Positions 10,047 to 21,490 of a stretch of 64,000 bases of DNA are shown here, piece after piece. A program made the translations under genes and the position numbers. The stretch comes from Gautieria morchelliformis (Eukaryota > Basidiomycota > Agaricomycetes > Gomphales > Gomphaceae): contig WHVA01000118.1 in the NCBI GenBank assembly GCA_015179125.1, positions 186,001-250,000 on the forward strand. The letters run 5' to 3'. The stretch's first letter is position 1; each line of letters starts with the position of its first letter. The notes below the pieces were generated by a model. That model worked only from the letters and a program-made list of their open reading frames with translations. It had not been told where the DNA came from and searched no databases.

Positions 10047-11397
10047 ATGTCTTCCTCCCTCAAAATCAGCTTGAAGCCCCCAAGGCCATCCACAGAACAA
10101 CCCACAAAGGTCTTCTCTTCTCTCTCATAGATACTACATATGGTCTTACACCTATCGCGCCACACTTAAGGCTGCTTTGCACAAAGCCACCAAACGACGC
10201 ATCACGTCAGACGACGAAGACTCAGATAGCACAGTCTCTTCCAAGGGAAGGACATCGCACCCAAAGCCACCATCTAAAAAACCGCGACTGTCTCATGCAG
10301 ACGATGCTCATCCCAGGCTAGACGCATACCCGCGTTCTGAGTCTTCCCAGCCCACCGCTGCCAAGTCACGTGTTATTACAGGGGGGACGAAAAAGGTGCT
10401 AAAGAAGCAGAAGCGGATAGTATCAGATGACGAGGACGATGCGGAGGAGTTTGTCCCTGAGCCTGAAGACAATCCGGTTGTTGTGGCAGCAAAACCCAAG
10501 CATAGGGACCTGAAGGGCAAGGTCAAACCTGATCCACGCGGCGGGGCTACTGGAGGGAAGATGTCTCTGCAGAACGGAAGCGTGCCTCCGGTGTCGAGCT
10601 CTGCAATAATTGGCAAGAAACGGGCTCGAACCGACGAGGCTGACACGAAGCAACCAGACCTGGACGTCGACGTCACTTCTGTCCCATCTGCACCCACCCC
10701 ACCCGTGCCAGCCCCCATACCAGAAACCGAACCCCCAAAGAAAAAACTGCCTACCATCAAGAAAAAGTCCAAGACTGATTCTGCGGCCAGCTCGACCTTT
10801 GTCTCTCCTGCCCCGGCACCGCCTCCCAAAGCCGCCGCCAACCCTGGAAAGGCCAGTAGCACTGGCACGGCAAAGCAGGAACCATCTCTAGCGGCGATTC
10901 CCAAGAAGCCAAGTGCCCCTGTGCAGGCAACGACTATGAATCCGAGTGGGAGTGGGGACTTTGACTTGCGCGACTCGAATACGTGGGCGAGTCTCATAGG
11001 AAAGGTCAGCGTGTGATTTTTTCTTTGTAGGAGCACCGCATATTTACGGATGCACAGGGAACGTCGAACTCTGGTCCTCGTGTCGGTATTGAAAAGAGGT
11101 GCCCGTATTTACACGATTCCGCATAGCGCCGAATTAACTTGCACCTCAGAGTGAGCACGGAGGAGCGGCGGAAACAGCTTGACCAAATGCGGGACGATGC
11201 ACGAGTGCGACGAGAAGACCAATATGTATGTTTTGTGTGTGCTTATAGCCGCCATCCTCATAGCTCGATTTCAGCGGCATACGTTCGATCTCCAGGCACA
11301 AAGTCAAAAGATTGCTGCTTTCGAGGCAAGCGTCGCTGCATCTGTCCTGACCCGTCGAATTGCTTATAGGTCCATAGAGAAAGTGTGCTTCTCATAA
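10047..11397 (+). CDS. Hypothetical Lys/Ser/Pro-rich nuclear-type protein; 3' exons tentative
   Basis: The start sits in a perfect GCCACCATG context. Exon 1 (10047-10109) encodes MSSSLKISLKPPRPSTEQPTK; a 61-nt intron ending CACACTTAAG leads to exon 2 from 10171. The product has acidic-serine motifs (TSDDEDSDS, VSDDEDDAEE), many basic clusters (KKRAR, PPKKKLPTIKKK) and long Pro/Ala linkers, typical of a disordered nuclear protein. Exon 2 runs to DLRDSNTWASLIGK and would stop at 11016. A charged helix STEERRKQLDQMRDDARVRREDQ (11154-11226), a donor GTATGT and a further helix HTFDLQAQSQKIAAFEAS after 11276 look like genuine downstream exons ending at 11397. The junction after SLIGK is unresolved: a phase-0 acceptor at about 11128 would join it. 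Function unknown. Confidence 0.6.
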
Positions 11398-12672
11398 GAC
11401 CAGGATCCCCGGACCAAATGTATTGGGTGCTGCGTTCAAAACGAGACCGATTAGAAGAAGTTAGCGGTGGACTTCCCTTTTGGCTTTGATGCCGTTGTTC
11501 TATCCTTTAATCATGCATCGGAAGTTATTGCTCACGCTCCGGCGCAATAACGTGTTATTAGGCGGCAGGACGTTCACACTCTACCTATGTGGGTGTGCGA
11601 GCATGATATTTCAGAGCCCATACCCCTCACGCACCTACAACTTGCCAGCCGGGCCCATAGCCGCCACAACGCCACTACAGCTCCCTGTCGAAACCATTAT
11701 TTAGCCGTATTAGTAGTTCGAAATCCAAGCTTTTTTCTTCGCTGCATGCAAGTCGGCCCACAAGTCCAACGTATGAGACATTGCAAAGACACACGACAGC
11801 TGCCCGAAGATCATCCACTTGGTTCGAATTCCGGGCCCCGGCCAGGACTTACTGTAAGCTCTGCAGAATGCGGGGTACCGGATATCGCACAAAGTTCCAA
11901 ACCAAGTAATACAGGCCAAGCCTGCCAGAAGGCATGTAAGTTGTTTATTCTCTCGGCGCGCGTCGCACAGAACTTGGGAACTTGATATCTTGACCGTTGC
12001 GCAATGCTTCGCCGAAGCCTTCAACATTATCAAGATGTGCGTGATCGGCTGCGCCTCGAAGGGGACGGTGAGGGGCCGTGGCCGTATGTCGAGACGATGC
12101 CAAGCGTCGGGGAGAGGGTGTCAGGTACACACCAGGAGCGCACGCCATGCACTTAGCCCTGTCAAAGACTACCCGGTGAGACCGCACAAGGAGGACGCCG
12201 AACCCCCATATATACGTGGTGGTGTAGGCTGCTGTGGGCCATTATCGCCCATACAGGTCCCATCTGACGTGTGTCTGTTTACAGCTTTGATTGACATCAC
12301 TTCGGGATGCTGTCTCAGCTCAGGTCGTCTCGGCACACAAATTTGCAACCACCGATTTCATCAGCAACACCGACGTCCCCAGCACCAGTGCTGTACGCTC
12401 AGTCAAATAAAGATTTAGGGCTTGTATCGCCATACGCAAACAAGAGCACTCACGCTCAGTCAAATAGTAGACTATAAGTGCCGGTCCAATACGGAATTGT
12501 ACGGAATCGGTGCGCTTAGTGTAAGCATCACCGAGCGCGTGAAGCTCGGCGTGTCAGCCAACTGTCAGCGGCTTACGTTACCTTGCCGCATGGGGCACAG
12601 TCTCATCTCACCTGTAGGCACCGAGTCTTCCACACTCTTTCCCGTTCCTCTTTCCTCCCCCAGCCGTCTTGC
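11398..12672. other. Intergenic, about 1.3 kb
   Basis: No frame here resembles a gene. A B-box-like GGTTCGAATTCC near 11820 lacks a tRNA fold around it. CCATATATACG near 12206 and a twice-repeated CGCTCAGTCAAATA (about 12396 and 12454) may belong to the promoter of the downstream flippase gene. Confidence 0.4.
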
Positions 12673-15600
12673 ATGGCCCCCGCCTGGTACGACCGCATCG
12701 CCAACTGGAACGTAGCCAGTCTCTTTGCACGCCCGCCACCCCCGCGCACTGGGCGCTCCATCTTCCTCAACCAGCACCTGCCTAACGATTATTTTGACGA
12801 CAAGGGGCGGGTCAAGAAAGAACATGTTTATATCACAAATCAGGTCGTGACATCCAAGTACACAATCATCACCTTCCTCCCCAGAAATCTGCTAGAGCAA
12901 TTCCGCAGAGTTGCCAACGTGTAAGCTTCTATTCGCGTGTCTCCAGCCCAGGTTTTCAACCTACGTGTTCATAGTTTCTTTCTTGTCATTGATATACTCC
13001 AGTTCAACTCAAAGTTCAGCACCGTCAGCCCCGGTCTCGTCATTTTACCGCTTGTTATCGTCCTTGGTATCACGGCTGGGAAAGACGGTTATGAGGACGT
13101 CAAACGACATCAGGGTGACCGTAGAGTGAATCACAGCGAAACCCTCGTTCTTGAAGGTGGTAATTGGCTCAATCACAACCCAGCGGGCAGCAAGTCCAAA
13201 ACGTTTGTCAAGGGTATCTTACCCCGCAAACATGCTCAGAAGAAGGCTATCTCCGAAGAGGATGCCCCTGCCAGTGTTCCTCCAGAGAAAGACTTGGAGG
13301 ATGAGAGTAACAATGAGCCCCAGTCACCTCATCCCCGACATTCGTTCAGTACATCATCCCAGCACACTGCTCACTCGCACCCAACTGATCCACATTGGAA
13401 GCGGACTCTCTGGGAGGATGTACGCGTCGGTGACTTCGTAAAGATCCGCAATGATGATTCGATCCCTGCCGACATTCTCATCTGCGCCACGTCTGAGGAG
13501 GAGAACGTTGCCTTTGTGGAGACCAAGAACCTTGACGGCGAAACCAATCTCAAGTCCCGCAACGCCGTCCAAGGTCTATCTCACCTTCGCAGCGCCCGTG
13601 CTTGTGCAGACATCAAGAGTGGTGATTTCAGAATAGACTGCGATGCCCCCGACGTCAACATGTACAAGCTCAATGCCGCGGTCATTACCCCAGAGGCTAC
13701 CTTTCCCGTTGATTTACAATCGACTCTATTACGTGGAACCATATTACGAAACACAAAATGGGTTATTGGTGTTGTTCTGTTCACAGGTGCGGACACCAAG
13801 ATCACCATGAATACAGGTATCACACCGAGTAAGCGCGGCAAAGTTGAGAGGCAGATGCAACCTCAAGTGTGAGTGTCCACAATCGTTTTAAGAACGTAGC
13901 CTGACAAATGCTTAGGATCATCAACTTGGTAATCTTGGTCATAATGGCTGTAGTATGCGCCATTGCGGACGCATTAATCGAACAGCAAAAGTATCCGCAG
14001 AATGCGTATTGGCTTTATGACGACAATCGCTCTGGTGATAATCCCCACATAAATGGAATTGTCACTTTTGCAAACGCATTGATCACGTATAGTCTTTTGC
14101 TCTCCGCTCATAGTGAAAAATGCCCTGACTATTTCTTAGCTTCCAAAACATCATCCCAATCTCTCTGTATCTCTCTATGGAGTTTGTACGGACCGCGCAG
14201 GCGGCATTCATTTACTTCGACCACCAGATCTATTACGAAAAAACTGATCAGTCAACCCTGGCTCGGAGCTGGAACCTATCAGACGATCTTGGTCAGATCG
14301 AGTATGTATTTTCGGACAAAACAGGCACCTTGACGCAGGTGAGTCAAGGTACTGCGAACTATGGTCGCCTACTTATCTTTTGCATATAGAACGCAATGAT
14401 ATTTAGGCAGTGCTCTGTTGGCGGTCGAGTGTACAAGGGCGATACGCCAGATCAATCGATTATGGCGGACGACCTGCCGTTGAAGGCACTCCGTGACTCC
14501 TCGTCAGATGCAACGACCCCTTTCCCTGTCGAGGAGCAGGTTCCAAGCGTTCTGACAACGCAGAATATCAAGCTCTCCGCCTCAGTGCTGGCGCATTTCC
14601 GCGATGCGGCCCTGACAGCTGACCTTGGACGTTCCGTCGAGCCTGACGCCGACACGACTTTCTCGCGCTCGTTGAATGGCTTCTTCACTGTCCTCGCTCT
14701 CTGTCACACGGTCATCGCATCCGTGGACCCTTTAACTCACGCTCTTGAGTATAAAGCACAGAGCCCCGATGAGGCAGCCCTCGTTCAAGCTGCGGCCGAC
14801 GTCGGCTTTATTTTCCGCGGGAAGGACCGTGAGATCTTACGGATGCAAACCCCATTTTCGGATCATATTGAAGAATATGAGTTGATGAACATCCTAGAGT
14901 TTACGAGTTCCCGAAAACGCATGAGCGTTGTTGTTCGCAAGCTGGACCAAAGTGATCGGAGATTGTACCTGCTCACCAAAGGCGCAGACAACGTCATTTT
15001 TGAACATTTAAGGCCGGATGAGAATGAGGAACTAAAGGCTACTACTGAGAAGCACTTGGATGAATTCGCAAGTGCTGGTAAGTCCTTATGGCTTCATTGT
15101 TGCTGCCGTTTTTTGTATGTCGCTTAACCGATGTTGAATAGGTCTGCGGACGCTTTGTCTAGCCTACAAGGGCATCCCGGAGGACACGTACCAAGAATGG
15201 GCGTTACGTTACCACGAGGCCACTGTCGCCTTGGAAGGTCGTGAGGAACGTATCGAAAGACTATGTACCGAACTCGAACATGACCTGCATCTCCTTGGTG
15301 CCACTGCCATCGAGGACAAACTTCAAGATGGCGTACCGGAGACCATCGCTGATTTGAAACGTGCGGGTATTAAGATCTGGGTCTTGACTGGGGACAAGCT
15401 CGAGACCGCAATTGGTACGCACTCAACTTATTCTACTGATATCAAACCCAATGGTCATGCGATTGTAGCTATTGGGTACAGCACCAACCTCGTTGCGCGT
15501 CAATCCAACCTAATCATCGTGCGTGGCGGGGATCGGGGGCCTCAGGTGATGGACCAGATGCGGGATGCCGTCGACCAGTTTTTCCACGAGGCTGGCATTA

Positions 15601-17703
15601 TTGAGAGTTTGCAAGCCAAGGGTCTTGAGATCCGCACACCTGAGAAGTCAAACAAACGATCGAGCTTCCGTAATAGCATATCTGGTTTATCAGATTTGGT
15701 GGGTTCAAATAACGGCAATCGTCCTGGCGGATTTGTATTGGTAATCGACGGCACAGCGCTCGGTCATGTGAGTCTATACGCTGTACCTCGCAAGGATGGC
15801 GCCAACTGAAATATTAACGCAGGCTTTGAGTGAACCCTCCAGCAAAGAACTGCTGCTACAACTTGCGATACGGTGCGAGGCCGTGATTTGCTGTCGTGTC
15901 TCTCCGTTGCAGAAAGCCTTAGTCGTCAAGCTTGTCAAGGACAGCCTGCATACAGTTACTCTTGCCATTGGAGACGGTGCCAACGACGTTAGCATGATCC
16001 AGGCAGCTGATGTTGGTGTGGGCATTCGAGGCGAAGAGGGCTTACAAGCCGTTAACTCGTCTGATTATGCCATCGCCCAGGTTCGTTCTTCCGTTTAGGG
16101 CTCTTCGTCTCATTCTGATTACTGTTTAGTTCCGGTTCCTAAAACGTCTCCTCCTGGTTCACGGGCATTGGTCATATGCTCGAAACGGCACTATGTCAGG
16201 GATATATCTCCTTTAGCTCTCGAAATTTTGCTTATCCTTGGTTCCCCAGGATCGTCAACTTTTTCTACAAGAACATTATTTGTATTGGTGTTTTATGGTG
16301 GTTCCAGATTTATTGCGCGTGGAGCACACAATAGTTAGTCACCTCCTCCTCGATACATGCATGAGATGAACTGACTTGTTGCATAGCGTGTTCGAATTCA
16401 CCTACCTGTTGTTTTGGAATGTCTTTTGGACCCTCTGTCCTGTAATCGCTATTGGTGTCTTTGATCGCTTTATGGGTATGTGCTCATGGTTCACAATCGG
16501 GCGCTTTGTTGACTCTTTCCACGTAGATGCGGATATTCTTATGGCAATTCCTGAGCTTTATCGGTATGGAAGGGAAGGGTCCTGGTATGGGTTACGACTC
16601 TTTTCTATTTATATGTTGGATGGGATCTATCAGGTATATCTTTTCTTCGATATCAATGTTTAGCTGAGGCTTATCCACCATCAGTCTGCTGTTGTCTACT
16701 TCTTCATCAACTATGCTTATAACGTGACAAGTACCCGCGGTGATGGTTGGGAAGGTTATATTTATGAATTTTCTACTGTAAGCTTCTCTCGTCAAGTGAG
16801 TGAGCCCAAGCTTGACGTAAATGATAGGCTATGGTGGTTGCCAGCGTCATGGTTGCCAATGTCTTCAACGGTTTGAACACTCATGCATGGACTGGTTGGG
16901 TCTGGTTTGCGGTGTCGATAGGTATCATCTTGGTGTGGGTGTATACAGTACGTCCGTATACTCACCAGGCTGCCTTCATGGAAACTGACGAGCTCTCAGG
17001 CCATCTACTCTCTGATAAGTCCTAGCGCAATTGCCACACCCGTTTAGTAAGTCATAGGGCATATTTCATTCGTACAATCACCTAACTACATATATCGCAC
17101 AGCGGCAACCAGGTATTCCTCTTCCGTTCGCCGATCTTCTATTTCAGCATGTTTCTTGCCTTCTTCCTCGCCCTTGCGCCGCGGTTTTTGTTCAAGGCGA
17201 TTCAGATTCAATATTGGCCCACAGATATTGACATTTTGAAGGAGGTTCGGCGATCCCACCCGGACCTTGATTTCCGAGATCACCTGTTGCTCGGAGGGCG
17301 AAATAAAGGAACGGAAACTCTCTCCACTGCAGACAGCAGTCCATCTAGTAGAGCACCCAGTCGCTCACATAGTTATCCATTGCAAGCTCTGGGGAACGGG
17401 AGACCATCGATGGAAGCCGCCGGACGCAGCGTCACAGACATGAGCTTAGGCGGCGTGCAGTCGACACATCGTGGCTTCGACTTCGCATCAGAAGAAGGTG
17501 GTGTCCACATACGGCGTATGCAGAGCAACCTTTCAGAACGCCGTGTGCGAGCGTTGGGTGCAGAAGGAGACAAGTCTGATCCTCGTCGAGAAAATGGGAT
17601 CCGGCATCGATCCCTGGCTCTCTTCCCAAGTCTACGACGGAGCGTCCGCCGCAAGGTGCAAGGTCCCAAACAACCTAAATCACCACCTGAGCCCCCTGCT
17701 TGA
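12673..17703 (+). CDS. P4-type ATPase, Dnf1/Dnf2-like phospholipid flippase
   Basis: Moves phospholipids from the outer to the cytosolic leaflet using ATP. Sixteen exons joined across fifteen introns of 47-64 nt give a continuous 1,411-residue protein. Diagnostic sites: [13 protein letters not shown] before TM1; the actuator [12 protein letters not shown] near 13530; the TM4 motif [12 protein letters not shown]; the phosphorylation site SDKTGTLTQ at about 14310-14338; [11 protein letters not shown] in the nucleotide-binding domain; [31 protein letters not shown] near 15970; and [12 protein letters not shown] before TM5. C-terminal helices include [14 protein letters not shown] and [12 protein letters not shown]. 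The Asp-Gly-Glu-Thr and Asp-Lys-Thr-Gly-Thr sites are intact, so it should be active. [18 protein letters not shown] is closest to the Dnf1/Dnf2 group from memory of the family; assignment within P4 groups is less sure. A Ser/Arg-rich cytosolic tail ends at 17703. Confidence 0.95.
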
Positions 17704-17906
17704 TTCTGACACTCACTGCACACTCCCTAATCCTGTAGTATCTTTCTTTCCTTTGTCATTGCCACATATATATTCACACCTGCCATGTATCATGTATCCT
17801 TCATGACCCCAATTCTTCATGACATAATTATCGATAATAACACCGTCCATATTAGCGGGGACCCAGCATACAGAGACAAATGAGCCAGATGTTTTCCGTC
17901 GAGGTA

Positions 17907-20900
17907 TTATCGTGCCACTTTCCGCTTTCTCGCAGACGAGGGGATGAAATCGTCTGAATCGCGGTTGTGCTTCTTGACACGATTTTGAAAACTATTCGAG
18001 TCGTCTTCGAGTTCCGATTCAACGCTATCTTCGGACGCAGCGTCCGAAGATGTTCTATCTTTCGTTCTAGTACGCCTTCGCGACTCTTCCCGACCCTTCC
18101 CCTTCTCGCCCTTCTCGATAACATGGCAAAGGTCTACCAGAGTATCGGACCCGATGAGAACATCAATCCAGACCTGATCCAGATGAGCAACAGCTATTAC
18201 ACTTCGTATGTTTCTTTGTACAAACCTTTTGGTTTTCCTGCAACTTGTCGTTTGGGCTCTTGACTTCCACAAATCGACATTCTCGAGTCTCGATGTTCCA
18301 TACTAGGAGATCCGGAACACCACCATGCCATTGTCCATAGTCTTCGCATATTACTTGGCAGATGATTGCGAGGGCATGCCCACCTAGACACTTCGAATGG
18401 TTCATCTATACTTACATCTGGGAGTAAATTGGTGGTGATGCTACACACGTCTACAATCGCCAACAAATCGTCAGGTTCAAAGTCCCAATCAACCCCGATA
18501 CAGAAGGTGCGATGCGGCCTCTCCCTGTTAAGCACCTGCTTAAGGAGGTCGCGCGCCTCGCCATTTTCAAGTGCAGCGAGGCGTTGGTCGATCAGTTCTT
18601 GTCTAGCGGAATAAAATACGTCTTCAAATATGTCCAAGGGCGCTGATTGGAAAGGTGTTTCAAAGGCGCCAGGGATAGATGCAAAAATTCTAACCAAATG
18701 CAAGGGTGTGATTAAAGAGACCGAACCAAGAAAACGGGTCAAACGTACACGTCCCAGAACAAGAGGCCGAAGAGAGTAGACACTATGCGTCCTTCGGAAT
18801 GGAAGCTGGCTAGCAGTTCAGCCTATATACATAAGGGGAAGTCACCTCAACCTACCCTTTGAATCCTAACCTGTGATAGTGCTCTAGAGCAAACTGTTCG
18901 ACAGATGCCTCTTCTCCGTCTTTGGTGAACCAGAGTGTTTTCCCTTTCCAGGCCTGCGAACCCTCCTTCCGGCTCTCGCTGGCCTATAGTCGATCTCGCA
19001 TAGTAAATAACAGAGAATGCGCTAATCGAGCATGGCTTACTTCCGTCAGAAGTGGTTGAGTCGACGCTCTGAATATAGTGAACGGCGTTTCGGACTTGGA
19101 ACGCCCGGTAGATAAAGGGTTTGTCCCTCCTTTTATGCGGCCGGATCTGTCCAGAACTAGAGTACTTGCGCGATGCTTGACACGAACCCCCTCAACGTAG
19201 ACGTCTCGTGCTTGCTTTAGCTGGCCGTCGCACTTGTGACGTTCATTCATAGGTACATTGAGCATTTTTTCCAGGCGCGTGAGCCGGCGCTCCAGTCTTG
19301 GTCTATAAACTGAACGAAAGGGAGTGCGTTAATGCTTGCAAAGCATCGGCCCCCCGGCGTACTTAAATGAGTGAAGTCATCGCATAAACCCTGCACCACG
19401 ACACTCATAGCCATCTGCAAGATCTCTTCGGTCTTCTCCGAGTGCGTCATCAACACCAGTGCCAGCCTGTCGTACCATGCCCTACTCGGGCGTCATTACT
19501 GATTGCTGAGATCAAGAAAGACTATTTGTCACGAACCCTCTTTGTCCTCTCCTCCACTTTTTTTGCGCTAGCAGCGCATTATGAACTTCCACCTCCAGGT
19601 CATGTTCTTTCAGTATGCCAAGTGCCTCAGCCCCTTTGCACTACATACAGTATGAGTCAATCGACTTGCCGTACTCGTGCGATAATTAGCACTCACGACG
19701 ATTCTTGTTAAAACATGCCCTAATTGGTAAAAATAATAAAAAATCAAGAGGACAATGTTGAGATTGACCATAACAGGCGTACCGCAGTCAAATCGCTCGA
19801 GACTGGGCGAGCCCTTGTCTTCGTCTTTCAGATCAACAAGTACCTTCCAGCGGTCATACACACCCATCGAGATGCCACGCACAACCTTGGCTGCTTCGAC
19901 ACGAGGACTGGTACTTAACGATAGTGCCATCTCTTTTGCCTTCCCCCCTTCCCTGGCCTGAGCCTTCTTGGACAAGGCACGAGGACGAGCTACAACTGAC
20001 GATAATGCTTCTTCAACGCGCGCCTCCAAGATCAAAGCTTCTTCATAATCTAACAAAGCCTGGCGGGATGAGAACACGTCGGTACGAACATAGTATGTGT
20101 CAGCATGACGTCGCTTCTGAAAAGCAGCCAGAAGAGCTGGGAGGAGTAAGCTGGATGAGCTATGCGTTGTACTGTACATGACACTCAGTAAATCATGATT
20201 TGATAGGAGTGTCGGGGCACGTAATACCTGCGGAAGAAAACTATGTTGAGGCGATAGAAAAGCTCGAATGTAGTATGTGATATCCTGATGCAACGGCCTG
20301 TTTTATGAGGGGTTAACCAGGATCCAACTTACCATGAAAGTGAAACTACAGACCTATTGAATTTGAAAGCAGTTGCCAAACGACTGTTGTTTGTTTCTGC
20401 AATCCTGTGTCGTTAGGAAAGTGCAAAGTAAGCTGCTGCCTTGGTTTCCCTTGCGCCTTCGTAGGCTTGTTACGTGGAATTAAGACGGGGAAGGTCAAGG
20501 TTGTTTGACTCGAAGCGTTGGACATAATTGCGTCTGATAAACTTGAACGCTGCTATAAATCGTTAGCCTGGAAAACATGATATCGAAGTTAGTACTAACG
20601 TTCTGTCCGGTTTTGGTCACCTTCAGTTGCTTGCCTATCTTTTTTAACTCGTCGTGTGTAATACAACCAAGCAGCTCAGGAAGAGATGCACTAGCATCGT
20701 CTTGTCCAAAAGTGTACACTTTATCTGCATCGTCTTTTGGTATCGATTCCTTTTCTTTTCTGCGATCACACTGGTCAAGAGTCCTTGAAGCGGGAGGCAT
20801 TTCAGAGTCCTCATTCTCGCCCTGTGTCGAGTCGATAACATCGGGCTCTTCATCTTTCACATTTACCACAGCATCGCGTGTAATACCACAGAGTTCGTCA

Positions 20901-21347
20901 ATGGCTTGAGATATTCGTTCTTTCCCGCCAATTTCAATCTTGTAGCGTTTTTCGAGATCTGCCAGACTGTGCCACTTGCCACGCTTGCGTAGACAAAGAC
21001 GGATGAGAAGATAGCGAGCAGGATCTACATATAGGATCTACTGCTTGTGTCAATCCTTAGAGAATGGTACCAACTCACAACTCATTTCATTGAGCTTCTG
21101 GAGACAAGCAAGTTCTTCCGAAGAAAACAAGTGCTTCTCCATTTTCATAACTATGTCATGGATACCTGTCGAAACACGAATGACCCTGGTTATTAGCCTT
21201 GCCACCGTTAGGAATATTCATACTCTGGAATATCTGCACATATAGAGATGTGCGATGAGTCATGTCTTCATTATCTTCTTCAGCAGCTTGCGGGTCATTC
21301 CATATTTGAGTAGTGCCCAAGAGTGGAGGGTTAGGCGGTATGGACAT
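17907..21347 (-). CDS. FAN1: FAN1-type structure-specific nuclease (VRR_NUC domain)
   Basis: Fanconi-associated nuclease family, acting on branched DNA during interstrand crosslink repair. The gene starts with MSIPPNPPLL at 21347 and runs through about ten small introns to a TAA at 17907-17909; product roughly 950 residues. Order of domains: SLYVQIFQS helix; EEL..LQKLNEM and YLLIRLCLRKRGKW; a SAP-like LLGCITHDELKKIGKQLKV; the segment YYVRTDVFSSRQALLDYEEAL; TPR-like AWYDRLALVLMTH with RPRLERRLTRLEKML; then GKTLWFTKDGEEASVEQFALEHY, and the C-terminal nuclease GQWHGGVPDLLVWN followed by ECRFVEVKSPNDKL, which supplies the PD..EVK catalytic residues. A Ser/Asp-rich basic tail ends ARKRKVAR. It is convergent with the flippase (203 bp) and tandem with NEDD1. 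Catalytic motif intact. Confidence 0.93.
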
Positions 21348-21490
21348 GACGGCTTAAGTAAAAGGTAAGTATCCGATGATCCGACGGCCTGGTCCAGTCT
21401 GGACGCGTTCTGGCGCGTCCACAAGGGTCATCGTTTCAATAAAGTGCACATAAATCATCATCATCATAAGATTGTGTAAAGATTTTATCT

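Noticed and set aside
10308..11036. 242-codon frame antisense to the 10-kb gene
   Set aside because: Mirror of the low-complexity Lys/Pro/Ala sequence; no independent motif.
11815..11840. B-box-like GGTTCGAATTCC suggesting a tRNA
   Set aside because: No A box at the right distance and no cloverleaf arms could be drawn.
13354..13841. Minus-strand frames within the flippase gene
   Set aside because: Antisense shadows of conserved P4-ATPase exons.
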